A stretch of DNA of 64,000 nt from Deroplatys truncata (lineage: Eukaryota > Arthropoda > Insecta > Mantodea > Mantidae): NCBI GenBank assembly GCA_030765065.1, contig CM060980.1, forward strand, positions 59,380,364 to 59,444,363, given 5' to 3'. The notes under the pieces are model-generated. The model was given only the letters and a program-made list of their open reading frames with translations, had not been told where the DNA came from and ran no database searches. The position numbers were made by a program, and so were the translations under genes. This document shows, piece after piece, positions 34,533-46,041 of this stretch (positions are counted from its first letter, which is position 1; each line of letters opens with the position of its first letter).

Positions 34533-35280
34533 GTTTGCCTCGGCTGCGTCAGTATTAATTTGTAGAAACATGTATCTCTTAGCAGGGGGTGATGCGGCTA
34601 AAGAATGTAGGCTTACACAATTTATAATTTTTACTTCACTCCTTTTATTAATCCTTTACACGATTAAATAACACCACTGATATAGAGAGCTGTGAGATTA
34701 TTTATTAATTACTTGCACTTTTTAACACTAAATCTCTATAATATTCTCGCCGTAATGAGTTTTATATGTCTCACACTGAATACGTATTTAGCTGCTCGGG
34801 AACGCATCTAGCATCCGGTTGGGAACGCTGTCTACTAGCGACTGGCTTTTACCGCTTAAATTTGTAAATTTCTCTATTTCAAGTCTCTGATTGTCTAATT
34901 TTACTCCAATAGAATACCTGTATTTACCTTTCAGCTTTTCTGGTTTTTGATTGGCTATTTATAAACTTTTTTGAATATTATATTATTGTTCCAAGAATTA
35001 CTAGTAGCATTATTAAACTTTCTAATTCATTATTGCCTCAAGGTTACCTCATTGTTAACAACTTTCAGCTTCTATTCTCACAGCTCCTACATTGTTAAAT
35101 TACTTAATACATTCACATAACATTATTATACATGTACACAATAATATAAACATAATACAATGACTGTTACATACATTTTATACATTATATTTTACACATA
35201 TTGCTTTAAGGCGGGCTCTTATTTTTATATATATTATATAATTAGAATGAAATCATTTAAGTATTAAAAATACTGCCTCA
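34216..35280 (-). repeat. Solo LTR, family 2 (copy B)
   Basis: TG at 34216 and CA at 35280, with a perfect 4-bp duplication GGTT (34212-34215, 35281-35284). It aligns with copies A and C through blocks such as 'cctcggctgcgtcagtatt' (34538), 'gagagctgtgagatt' (34684) and 'aaggcgggctctta'. Near 34240-34435 about five PBS-like motifs recur about every 50 bp (for example gtcccacgttgggg, gccccacgtatgg, gccccacgtgtgg). An (AT)n tract lies at 34496-34528. Confidence 0.9.
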
Positions 35281-35338
35281 GGTTTAAAATAAAGTTAGGT
35301 AGTTTTTAAAAACTTCGAGTACTATATAATTTTAAAAA

Positions 35339-36174
35339 ATCTGATGTGTTACATTCACATGACTTTCTCTACTCTGCATCGCTTATTAGTGGTCACACAA
35401 ATTATTCTTACAAAAGTTTATTTTTATATCTATTTCATTTTAATCGAGATAAAACTTTCCAAAAACTCCATTACACATTTTGTAATAAATATAAAGGGAA
35501 TAGGCATACTCAAATATTTAAGAACTGGGCACTATGTAGTGGCCTTAAAATTCCATTCTGTGTAATCGCCAGAAACAACTGAAAGAAGAGTGATGAATTA
35601 TTGAACAATTCGAACCATTAGTAACGGGTGTCGCGGAAATGGCTGAAGCTACAAAAACATTATTTGAAATCAACTGTGTGTTTTAAAGGGAACTACATTT
35701 TTTGTGTGTACGTTTTTGTCTAACGGTTAACGTTTGTCAGTTATACAGGATTATACAAAATTTCTTCTGAATGAAGCGGACTTCATAGGCTATTCTCAGA
35801 AAATTCAAGATATACTTTTTATTTCAATGTAAATATTTTAATAATGGTATGTTAATCAAAATCGTTAGAGCCAATTATAGAAAATAAAAAATTTCGAAAA
35901 ATGGTATATATAAAGTGTAGTTTGGGTGGAGGATTTCCTGAAAATCTTCCATTCCCATCTTTGGAAGGTAATGAACCTAAATACCAAGTTTGGTATTTGT
36001 CTTACTTTTCCTTTTGATTTATGATGTTAATAGACATCCCGACACACATACCCTTGTTTCATTTGCATTCAGGGGGCCTCAAAACAAGTATTTCTGTTGA
36101 AATATTAGTATAGAATTTTTGGGTGGAATTGAATACCTTCACTATCTACTATGTATATATTTGGTAGAGAAAGT
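35339..36174 (+). mobile_element. HEL-like dispersed element, near full-length (copy 10)
   Basis: Cleanest 5' end: an A-run, 'tctgatgtgttacattcaca', then 'gactttctctact' (35360-35372). The 3' end has 'ttcactatctact' facing 'ggtagagaaagta' (36163-36175), a stem with a short loop. Internal 'aaattccattctgtgtaatc', 'gtttgtcagttatacagg' and 'ataccaagtttggtatttg' blocks are clear. Confidence 0.8.
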
Positions 36175-36178
36175 AATA

Positions 36179-36927
36179 GGAATTAGGTGTTTTCTGGAAT
36201 TTATAACGTAACCAGATTTTGGCGACTCCTTTTTTATAATTGTGCAATATTTTGAGCTTAGGGTTTAAACAGTGCAGATTTATACATTCGGATTTAAAAA
36301 TATGGAGGGGCTAGATTTTAGAGTTGTAAGCAAGCTTTTAATTTTAGTGAAATTAGTGAAGTGCGATGATATGAACATATGCAACCCACCCTAAAATAAC
36401 TCAGTTTTAAAATGTATTAAGCCTTCCAGTTTACCTTTTTGGACTCTAAAATATGCCTAATTTGCAATAAAGTGGCAAATAGCTTCTAATATTCATATTC
36501 AACAAAACGGGTTTGAAATGTCTAAAATGATTACGAAAAAGAAACACTCTCCCCTGTTTTCAAATATTTGTAATCATTATACAGCATGTGACCATCTGGA
36601 GGAAGAGGGCTTTTAAATGTGAAAGAATTACGAAATCGAATATGTGATATACAACCTCCCCTAAAGCTTCCTAAAGTAACTGACTTTTAAAATATTTAAA
36701 GCACCCCCATTTACCTCTTTGGGCTCGAAGTCATACAAAATCTGCCTTAATTACAACAAAATCCCCAAGGTAGCCTCTAATACCCATATTCTAAGAAACA
36801 GGACTGACCTTTGGTGATATGAGCATAAAAAAGGTACATTATAATATAGCCCATGACCATCTAGAAGAATAACGTCCTTCATTGGTGAAAGAATTACCAA
36901 AATCGTTAAGTGGTTTCTGAGATTTCC

Positions 36928-36963
<36 letters not shown>

Positions 36964-37009
36964 ACACACACACACACACATACAGGCACACATTTTTTTT
37001 CTCTCTTTA
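36179..37009. repeat. Old tandem duplication of about 270 bp, plus (CA)n
   Basis: Segments of about 36370-36639 and 36640-36910 repeat the same order of blocks: 'accctaaaataactcagttt' / 'ctaaagtaactgactttt', 'cagtttacctttttgg' / 'catttacctctttggg', 'tagcttctaatattcat' / 'tagcctctaatacccat', 'tgaccatctgga' / 'tgaccatctaga', and 'gtgaaagaattac' in both. An interrupted (CA)n follows at 36930-36990. No coding signal. Confidence 0.65.
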
Positions 37010-37250
37010 TAATATTTGTATGGATATCGATTTGTTTTAGGTGGTACAAGGGGATATAAGAGACCGAAGCGATACTTAAGTCTTTGAAATTTCATGCTCT
37101 TTACATGAGCACGAGAAAAAAATGAATAGCGACTTAGCACTTTAAAAACGCATACAGTATTTGAAAATTGAAATCAATAACAAGGAATATCTCAGAAATG
37201 GGTAATACAAAAACAGTATTTATTTGACGCCAAATTCCCGTAAAATCACG
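37010..37250 (+). repeat. HEL-like element, internal fragment (copy 11)
   Basis: Matches, in reverse complement, 50270-50420: 'gtacaaggggatataag', 'agcgatacttaagtc' and 'aaatttcatgctctttacat'. It also matches the 'aacaaggaatatctcagaaa' block of the 38-kb copy. Confidence 0.55.
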
Positions 37251-37456
37251 ATGTCAAACTTTTGAGGCGAATGAATATTTCCGCCGTTTTAAATAACGTA
37301 TAGAAAACCAAACGAAAACATAAGTGCGCAAGAAAAATAGTTAACAAAATTTAATATTTGAGTTTCAAAATATTTCTGTGTGCATCCAGCAAGAGATTAA
37401 TTTTCTGTTGGTAGCTTTGGTGTTCACTATAAAATAGTTTAAAAATATTTTCTATT

Positions 37457-37825
37457 CTAAACTTGTATTTCAAATAAGATTTGTTGGAAAAAAAAGAACA
37501 CAGTAGCTTTCGAGTACAAGCAGGAAACGCTGCTCATTACTGTAAGTTTACAGTTCACAGACCAAGCATCCTTGGCTGCTAGAACTTCGCTCTTATCCAT
37601 TTCATCACACAAAGTCCCTAATGCTATGTACATAAATTTGCCAAGTTTCTCCCACCATTTCTTTCCGAGTGCCCGCGTTTGCCTGACCAAGCTGTTGGTC
37701 CCAGCCCAAATGACCTTTGCTCTTCTTTCCAAAAGAACAACCGCTGATGTAAGATTGTGACGACTGAAGCCAAATTCTGTGCCACTACCTGATGTGGAAC
37801 AATCGTGTAAGCTTGGAGGATGTGG
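37457..37825 (-). other. Exon-like open frame, unrecognised
   Basis: A minus-strand frame open from 37825 (just after an in-frame TAG in a 'ttcggttag' acceptor-like context) to 37457. The segment from about 37790 to 37550 encodes a plausible globular stretch with motifs such as GTEFGFSRHNL, RRAKVIWAGTNSLVRQ, KKWWEKLGKFMY and TLCDEMDKSEVLAAKDAW. Base composition is closer to coding than the flanks. A donor-like 'aactgtaaac' lies at the C-terminal side near 37550. There is no in-frame ATG before the middle of the segment. It could be a host exon, an exon of a retrogene or an unrecognised transposon piece. I do not recognise the family and assign no function. Confidence 0.35.
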
Positions 37826-38127
37826 CTAACCGAATGTCGACAGCAAAACGCAGATGTCAGGAAGGGCTGACGTGAAATAGCAGCGGCTGCTTTCATTAAA
37901 CACCAAATTACTTACTAGAATGCCAGATTCTTCCTGAAACAGCAAGTGTCATTTTCTAACGAAGAGACACTGCACAACGTATAAAGCTTATGTTGCTACG
38001 ATAAAATGTTTGTGAATAGTGTTAAAAGTGGAGTTTTATTTTGCGAGTAGGAATATTTGCGGAACAGGCTGAAAGCCGACTATAGAAATTCTGTGGTAAA
38101 ATAAATTCACCCTTTAAATGTGTCATA

Positions 38128-38996
38128 TACTTTTTACATTCCCTACTACGTATAGTAAGTAGGGGAAGTATTGTATTCCACCCAAAAATTCGATACCGAC
38201 ATTTCACGACAATACATGTTTTGAAACTCCTGAATCCAAAAAAGCATTTTTGGAAACATGTGCGTGTGTGTGTGTGTGTATGTGTGTGTGTGTGTATGTG
38301 TTGTCTGTGAACAGCATAACTCAGAAACGAACAGTCGGATAAACACCAAACTTGGTATTTAGGTTCAGTATCTTCCAGAGATGCGACACGAAGGTTTACA
38401 AGAAAATTCCCCCACCCCAGATTACCCTTTACATGGAACATTTTTCGAAAATTTTAATTTTCTCAAAAATGCTCTAAGGATTTTGACTAAAATATTATAT
38501 GTTTAAGATATTTTTATGACAAATAAAATGTATATCTCGAATTTTCTGGGAATGTCTCCAAAAGTATTCTTCATTGTGAACGACTTTTGCATAACTGGTA
38601 AACCATAAGAGATAGACAAAATTTTACTACAAAAATGTAGATAGCGTTAAAATACACAATTTATGTCATATATATTTTTGTTGTTGAGTGAACTATTTTC
38701 GAGATATTGCTTGTTATTCCCTTACATTTTCCAATATTTATACTTTTTCTCAAATTCAGTATTCATTTCTTTTTTGTCCTTGTAATGCAAAGAGAATGGA
38801 ATACTCACATAACAGCCACCTCTTAAAATATTTGACTATCGCTTAAAGCCTACCAATTCCCTTACAAGAAAATTAGCAACAAGATTAACATCTCGATATC
38901 TCGATTAACATGAAGCATATGGAAAATAAGCGTTTGTAAAAATAGTTAGTACAAGAGTAGAGAAAGTCATGTGAGTGTAACACATCAGATTTTTTT
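38128..38996 (-). mobile_element. HEL-like dispersed element, near full-length (copy 12)
   Basis: The plus strand starts 'attccctactacgtatagta' with the paired 'agtaggggaagta' forming the hairpin, and ends 'gagaaagtcatgtgagtgta' plus 'acacatcagattttttt'. It holds a (GT)n expansion at 38260-38300 at the microsatellite-seed position. Its 5' half matches copy 6876-7731 specifically, so the two form a subfamily. Confidence 0.8.
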
Positions 38997-39800
38997 GCGA
39001 CCACAGCGTAGCTGAATTGTTATGGCATTCACACAATACTTCAGCGACTCATTATGATGTTACCTGGTGCGCGAGCAGCTCCCCTCTCGCCCATACCTTT
39101 TAGCACATTCAAAACAGCAGTACATTGGGATTCATTCCCCAGATAAATAATTAAATATGTGTATTTAAAATAAAATAAATTCTGTTCATTGTAATTTTAA
39201 AATTCTAATAAACTGAGTTCATTTCATTTGCTTCAATACGTGTTGCTTTCAGTTACCTGGGAAAATTCGATAAATACGGCGTGGACTAAACAGTACTAGT
39301 ATCTATTGCACTACTCGCAAACACGTCCATGCTGCCATCCATCAGCATTTAATTACTCTCAATTAAAAAGTTCAGCTATTTTTGTAAAAACTCAAAGTTT
39401 TGAAATTATAGTGTAGTCGATCAAAAGCACTCATATTAACAACTTCACTATAATGGTAACTAAGACACCCGTGTGAAAAATTTTGAAACTCGCTTCCTCT
39501 CGTTTCATAAACATACTCGCGTCTTCATTACTACTACATAATATACTATTAGAAGCCCTGAAAATTAAATTATAAAGCATCCAGCTGAAGTTATGTGGAA
39601 GTAGCAGTAAACATTCGGACATGCGCAATGGCGAGCTTTAGTCTGTTGACGTTTGTCCTTCATTGTTGTTTGATCTTCATAGCACCAGTGCTGACAACAT
39701 GATCCGTTACAAAGTCATAACATTCTACAATATATAGAAGTAAATAGTAATCAAGAGAATAAGTGTAACAATGAGTTTATTAACAAGCATATAATTTTAA

Positions 39801-39832
<32 letters not shown>

Positions 39833-39888
39833 CTTTTATATAACCGCGATGTTGATTGTGAAATTGTTACAATTTGTAATATTAATTT
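38997..39888. other. Unassigned interval with (ATT)n
   Basis: (ATT)n at about 39803-39830. Nothing else recognised. Confidence 0.45.
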
Positions 39889-40160
39889 CTTGTGTGCCAT
39901 TGGTAGTTCCCGAGGTCGCGAGTTCAAACTCGGCGGAGGGCGATGGATTTTTTCGGGCGTAAAAATCCTTAGCATGGCTACCTTCGGAAGGGAAGTAAAG
40001 CCGGTAGTCCCGTGTCGTAGATTTACGGCACGTAAAAGAACCTCAGGCCTGATAAAGAGGCCTCTGAGCAAAATTATCGGTCTTTCACGCCCAATATAGA
40101 ATGTGACGCTAAGAACCACAGCCGTTAAGGAGCGTCCATAAATAAAACTCAATTTCAATT
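39889..40160 (+). repeat. tRNA-derived SINE, family 4
   Basis: T-arm 'gcgagttcaaactcggcgg' (about 39917-39936), 'ttttttcgggcgtaaaaatc', 'ccttcggaagggaagtaaag', 'cgtgtcgtagatttacggca', 'gaggcctctgagcaa' and an A-rich end. The least diverged copy of this family here. Confidence 0.88.
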
Positions 40161-40178
40161 TGGTATTGGTAACATCAT

Positions 40179-40992
40179 TTTTACTTTCTCTACTACGTAC
40201 CTAGAAGGTAGAGAAGGTAATTGTATTCGACCCAAAAATTCGAGATGGAGATTTTACTGTAAAGTCACGTTTTGAGGCCCCCTGAATCCAAATACAGCAG
40301 TCTTAGTAAAATTACCTTGTGTGTATGTGTATGTGTGTGTGCATATGTCTGTGAACAACATAACTCAAAAACGAAAAGTCGCATAAAAGGTGCATTTAGG
40401 TTCAGTATCTTCCAAAGATACGACACAACATTTTTAAGCAAATCCCTACCCCAAACTAAACTAAACTATTTTCCAAAAATAGCTCTAACGATTTTGATTA
40501 AAATACCATATATTAATTGCATTTAAATGAAAAATAAAATGTATATCTTGCATTTTCTGAAAAATTCCGAAGGACTTTTGTATAATCTTGTAGTATAATT
40601 TAAACATTAAGCGATAGACGAGAAGGTACTACACAAAAATGTAGGTCTCTTTATAACACAATTTTATTTAAAATAAGTTTTTTGTGGCATAAGTCGTTTC
40701 TGAGAAAACCGTTATTAAGGGTTAGAATTGTTCATTTCTTGGTAATTCTCTAAGTCTTGGCAACATTCAATTGTTTCCCGCGATTACATGGAAGTAGTAT
40801 GGAATTTCAAGGCCAGCATTGAACATTTGACTATCGCTATGCCGTTTGTATCTATAACGTAATGTATAATGTAACTATTTCTGCAAAAGTATCTTTGGAT
40901 TAAAATGTAGTATATATAAAAGTAAGCTTTAGTAAAACTAGATTGTATACCCACTAATAAACGTTAGAGGTCATGTGAATATATCACATAAG
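40179..40992 (-). mobile_element. HEL-like dispersed element (copy 13)
   Basis: The terminal hairpin is clear on the plus strand: 'actttctctac', a 14-base loop, 'gtagagaaggt' (40182-40218). The other end reads 'gtgaatatatcacataagat'. (GT)n-like 'tgtgtgtatgtgtatgtg' marks the microsatellite seed. It sits next to the family 4 SINE tail. Confidence 0.78.
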
Positions 40993-43034
40993 ATTTACTG
41001 TATTGGAAACAGTTAAATTCATTGGAAGAATCCATTTCCAAGTCATTCATATAATTCGCTATCACGATAATGGATACAAGGCCTAAGCTTAATATACATA
41101 TAATTTCCATCCCAAGAAACAAAGTTGGAGTGTTATAACAAGTTTATTAGTGTCATAATCTTCAATTTCTGGTATAAGTGGTTTGTGTTAAAAGCTATAC
41201 TTTTAGTGACAGCTGTCTAAAAAAGTTTTACCCAAATGTTATGTAACATCCGACCTTGTAGAGGTAAACTGTATTTGGCATGACTGCCGTCCATAGGTAA
41301 CTTTCCTTGTGCCAAAGTATAAATTATGTCACTATTCATTTTGTGGTGTGTATGTGTGCGTGTGTGCCTGTGTATGTCCACGCGTAATGTAAATTGGTAT
41401 ATGATATGATGCTGATGCCATTTAGATTATAGACAATATATACCATAAGGTCGCATGGCCGCATCGATAGCTATTGCAAAGTGCCGCCTCACGTAAAAGA
41501 CCTGGGCAGAGCAACCCGTTTTCTACCTTTTCCTTTCCACTACCTCAAAAGACTCTGATCAAAGTACAACTGCTTTCTTCATTGACAATTTTATACTGGA
41601 ATAAAACCTTAAAAATGGAAAAACATTACATCCTGTATTTAACTTTTTGGAATTACCTAAATAAAGTTAACCAGCAAAACCATTTGAGAATTTTTTAAAT
41701 TTACTGAATTTTAATGTTGAGTAGTTGTGCTAATTGCTCATTTTAATTCTGCTAGATAAAAATCTTGTTTGAAGCAAAATATTTCTAAACCAATGCCTTA
41801 ATTTCTAATAAAAAATAACATATTTCTGAATTCAAAATAAGCATAAAGGATTCAAGTTTTGCTCTTCACGATATCCACTTTAGAATTATACTGTGGATTC
41901 GTAAAAGTAAGCACCCAAAGAGTTTAATGTAAATGGAGTTCAGACTTCTAAAATATTCCTTTTATCTACACCTTAATCGGAGAAAAAGTATTATACCCTT
42001 TTTTGCCTTCCAAATTTAAATGGTTGCACTAAAATTCCTTTATATGAGTGAGAACCATGATAAACATCTAAGAATGAAATGCTATGTTCCTCTAGATTCG
42101 GAGTGTTTTGCGACAGACTGATGCACTCTCCATGTACTCAGTAATCTCAGGGAAATTAAATGTTGCGACGAAGTAAGGAAAAATAATTGAGGAATTTGAA
42201 GTATGAATGCGAAGGAGAATTCAGCATGTCAAATGGACAAATTAAGTAATAAGGATGGTTTAGAAAATGAAAAAAAGAAGTCAAAATAGGAAACTTGTTT
42301 TGACAGTGAATGAGAGGAAACAGCTTGCTAAGATATACAGGCATGGTGAATTGGGAAAAAGTTACGGTTAGAAAAGATGCACAGTGATAGAGTGTGTTAA
42401 GATAATTTAATCATATGCATGCTCTCGGGTAGAAAACAGTGAGTGAATAAGTGAGTAAAAGTGAGTTTAGCAGTAAAAACTTTACAGCTAATTCTTCCAT
42501 AACAGATTCTTGATGTTACACTACTTGTGTTTCTGTTGTGCATGTTCAATAATTTTGTAGCTTGTGCACAAACAAGGCAAGATAAAGTCAGCGAACTTGG
42601 CCCGCAGCAAGAAAACGGAAGGTGGGTTGGAAGGTGAAGGCAATAATAACGAAAGGGGGAAAGGGTCTTGACAGACTTTGACAGACGGAAAGACAGAAAG
42701 CTCATTGGCCGCGGTTTCTCCAGTGGAGCAACATGTCGGCTCAGCTGCAGACCACCTGCTAGCCCTCTAATATGCGGTCTTATTCACAGAGAAAAATGTT
42801 CAAGATCGCACCAACTCATGTTAACCGACCCCTGAGAAACCTTGCTAAGATCGACCAACAAGAATTCAACCAAGTGTCAAAGGTTGGGGAAATTTAACTG
42901 GAATTACTACTCCAATAGTGACACCTGTGCTCCACATCTCTTATGTATTGTTTTGTAATCTGTGCTACATAAGGTAAACATTTTATAGATGTAAGATAAA
43001 TGCAACAAAAAACGTTCATCACACCATAGAAAAA
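40993..43034. other. Unassigned 2-kb interval
   Basis: No gene, RNA or repeat recognised. Short frames at 41474-41698 and 42397-42705 have no known motifs or coding-like composition. Confidence 0.45.
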
Positions 43035-43185
43035 AAACCTGGCATTATATTTACATGACCTTCTCTACCCACTCTTCTACAAACCGTTTTATAAAGCTTA
43101 TTCTTTTCTCTGCAACCTGTTAGTCGAGATAAACATTTGCAGAAATTGTTTTATTACACATTTCGTTATTGATACACTCGCTTCC
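43035..43185 (+). repeat. HEL-like element, 5'-end fragment (copy 14)
   Basis: 'cattatatttacatgacctt' then 'ctctacccactcttctacaa', followed by 'cgagataaacatttgcagaa' and 'cacatttcgttattga', as in the 5' parts of other copies. Confidence 0.62.
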
Positions 43186-45417
43186 ATTTATGCCGTTGCC
43201 TCAGCTTTGGGAGGCATTCTACTGGTCTTCATATTAGAAGTGTGTAGAGGAAGAAGTAGGTCTGTGTTCTGTTAACTTTTCGCGCATGCATGTTTCGCGT
43301 CCTGTTTTACATGCACAGTTCGAGATTATTCACATATGAGTATAAAACTTTGAGCAATGCCTTTACTGGTCATCACTTATAATAACCAGGTTCAAATATA
43401 TAACTAAATAAAATCCTGTAATCAGCTTCGATCTTATATTAAAATGTATGATCATTATCTGCTCGTAATCTTTAATACCCTCCTATTTAAAATGTTCAAC
43501 ATATTCTTTTTGGTACAAATAAGAGGTTTATTCTCCATTTGTAATCAAATATAAGGCAAATTTTTAGAAATGCATGTTAAATAAATTGACTATAAGTTGA
43601 AAGCCACTGATTTGGAAGTAATGGACATTTGATTTTGCATAAAGTATTAAAAATAAAACCAATTCAGATAGCAAAACTAAAAACTTTCCACTCTGCCTGT
43701 CTGTAACTTAAATTATTCATAATCCCATATGTAGCGTTGCTCATACGCTCTACCTAAACTGAAAAGCCGTAAATTTAATCTTGAAAACTGAGAAATATCC
43801 TGTTCGGAACATTTAAAAGATTAAATTATAAAAAAGGAATTTTGTTTGAAATAATAACTGTGAAAGCTTGAAACGTTGAGTGTATTATAGCTGATACATG
43901 ACTATTAACTCACATTCAAACAGAATGCCTTAAGAATCATACTTATCATAGTGTAATTTTGCTCAGTTTTCACTGTAACTTCACTCTTCTTTTCTTTCAA
44001 CGTAGCGGCGTAATGAATCACGCCGAAGCAGTCTCTTCTTCTCCGCTTCACTCGCTGCGGTGTCGAACACACGACTTCATTTCTCTCGCACGCGAAGCAG
44101 CAATCGCTGTACGTCTCAAAAACAAACTCACCGACTAACTCTCGCGAGTACGCTCTTCGATATATAGTAGAGGTCTGCACGGTCGAAATCCTTAGGCCCG
44201 GCCCGATCTGATCCGTGCCCGAGAAAGGTTATACTGTACCACTCGGTCCGGGCCCGATTGTCCAGTTTTGTTTTAAACAAAATTATTCTGCGGCAGAGAT
44301 TTTGGAATCCCTATGTAGTAAGCGGCCTTGTTGACCACATGCCGTGCCTATTACTGCACTCTGCATAGGATTGCTAGATGTGGGTGGACGGAGGGAGACG
44401 TAGTTTACAACTGCAGTGCTGTTATAACATTATTTGCAATTGGCCGAAGCTAGTATTTATTTATTATTACTGGTTTTACGATGTACTGCTATGAAACTGT
44501 GCACTCTATATGATATTGGTGCTATTCGGGCATCTCAACATTGCAGGTAAAAAAAGAGTGATAATTAATCATTTTGGCTTTATTTTTCCTCTACGGGGAA
44601 AAACTATTTGTAATTTTTTATTTTATACAAAATGGGGTTAATAATTTTGCATGATAAATAAAATATGTATGTTGAATGTGATAAATCTTTTCTTTTTATT
44701 TTAAAATCCGAGCCCGAGAAGCAGACTTTTGATCGCAGAAGCTTCGAAATTCGCGGGAGGCGGGGTAAGAAATATCCAGAAATATCTCGTTATCTCTCAT
44801 AGCGCTACTGGAATTTGCGCTATGTAAGAGCGCCGTCCTCTTTATCACTCCAACCAAACAGTCGGCCGGCGCTGAACGACACCACCAATCACGGGACAGT
44901 CTCGGCTCATAGCAGCCGCGTCACAACACAAACATTCTAACCATAGAGCTAAACCAGATCGACTATGTAGCGCCCTTGAACTCTTCACCACAATTATTGA
45001 TTTATTTATACACAGTGTTTCCTTCCCACCCTGCATAGTACAACAGGTTTTGTATTTCCTAATTTTTAAACTAACAACTTCCGGACACTTTTGGACAGAA
45101 GAATAGCAGTCTTCTATCTGTGAACAGTGCATTCAGAATCTTAAATTAAAGTTTTTGTTGCTCTATAACGTAACAGAACCAAAACATAAGGCGCAATATA
45201 GTATAAGCATTTGTCTGTTTATTATTTATTATATATTTTTTCCAAAATTTCATCGTTGGTTTTATGCAGGCTTCTATATTTTGGGATTTTATTACAAGAC
45301 GTTAATGTATCCAGTATAGACTGAGGAAGGTGGACGTGCATCGCTTGAAATCAGGTGCTTAATTTTGTTTATTTTCAGAAAAAGTAATCTTTCCTTGCTT
45401 TTACACTTTCCAGATCT

Positions 45418-45454
<37 letters not shown>

Positions 45455-46041
45455 AACAAGAAGAATACACTTTCTCTTCCTCTGCACGGGAAGAGGAACT
45501 GGTTGTAGTAGCTGCCATCCGGGAGTTTCAAAAAGGTAGGGACCCTGTCTATGCCCTGTCGTGCCACCTGGTCCGGCCGCCCTCTGTCTCCTCTCAGCTC
45601 ACCCTTCCCTCCCGGGGCGCCCCGTTAGGGGTCTAGGCACAAAATATCTCCTTGTGGTCGAGGTGCTACGTCTCCTTCCGCTGCTGGTCGTAGTCCAGTA
45701 GCTCTTAGTGTGAATATTTCTTAAACATGTTCAATACTTGCATCTCTATTTCGTCTAGTTTACTTCGGTCAACTATGGCGCTATGGAAGGACGAGTAAGC
45801 TGGACCTTATTCACGAGATTATCGGTAACTCCCCTGGAAACTGATGAAATATTTTCCGACAGTGTGTGTTGCAGAAAAGTATTTCTTATATTCAACACAC
45901 ACTCACATATCTCATATCTTCAAACTATTGCATTTAACGTAGAAGAAACACACACACACAGTCTCTCTCTCTCTCTAATCTATCCTATTCCATCCATCCA
46001 ACCCATCCGATACATTCATCTATCCATCCAACTATCTCATA
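43186..46041. other. Unassigned interval with GC-rich islands
   Basis: Contains CpG-rich stretches at 44010-44160 and 45470-45700. At 44168-44265 repeated 'ggcccg' and 'gcccga' motifs start with 'tagaggtctgcacgg', resembling one hAT end, but no partner end was found. An (AT)n tract lies at 45419-45448 and CA/CT runs at 45946-45977. No supported gene. Confidence 0.45.

Noticed and set aside
45292..45567. Minus-strand 91-codon frame in a GC-rich stretch
   Set aside because: Crosses an (AT)n microsatellite and has no recognisable motif.
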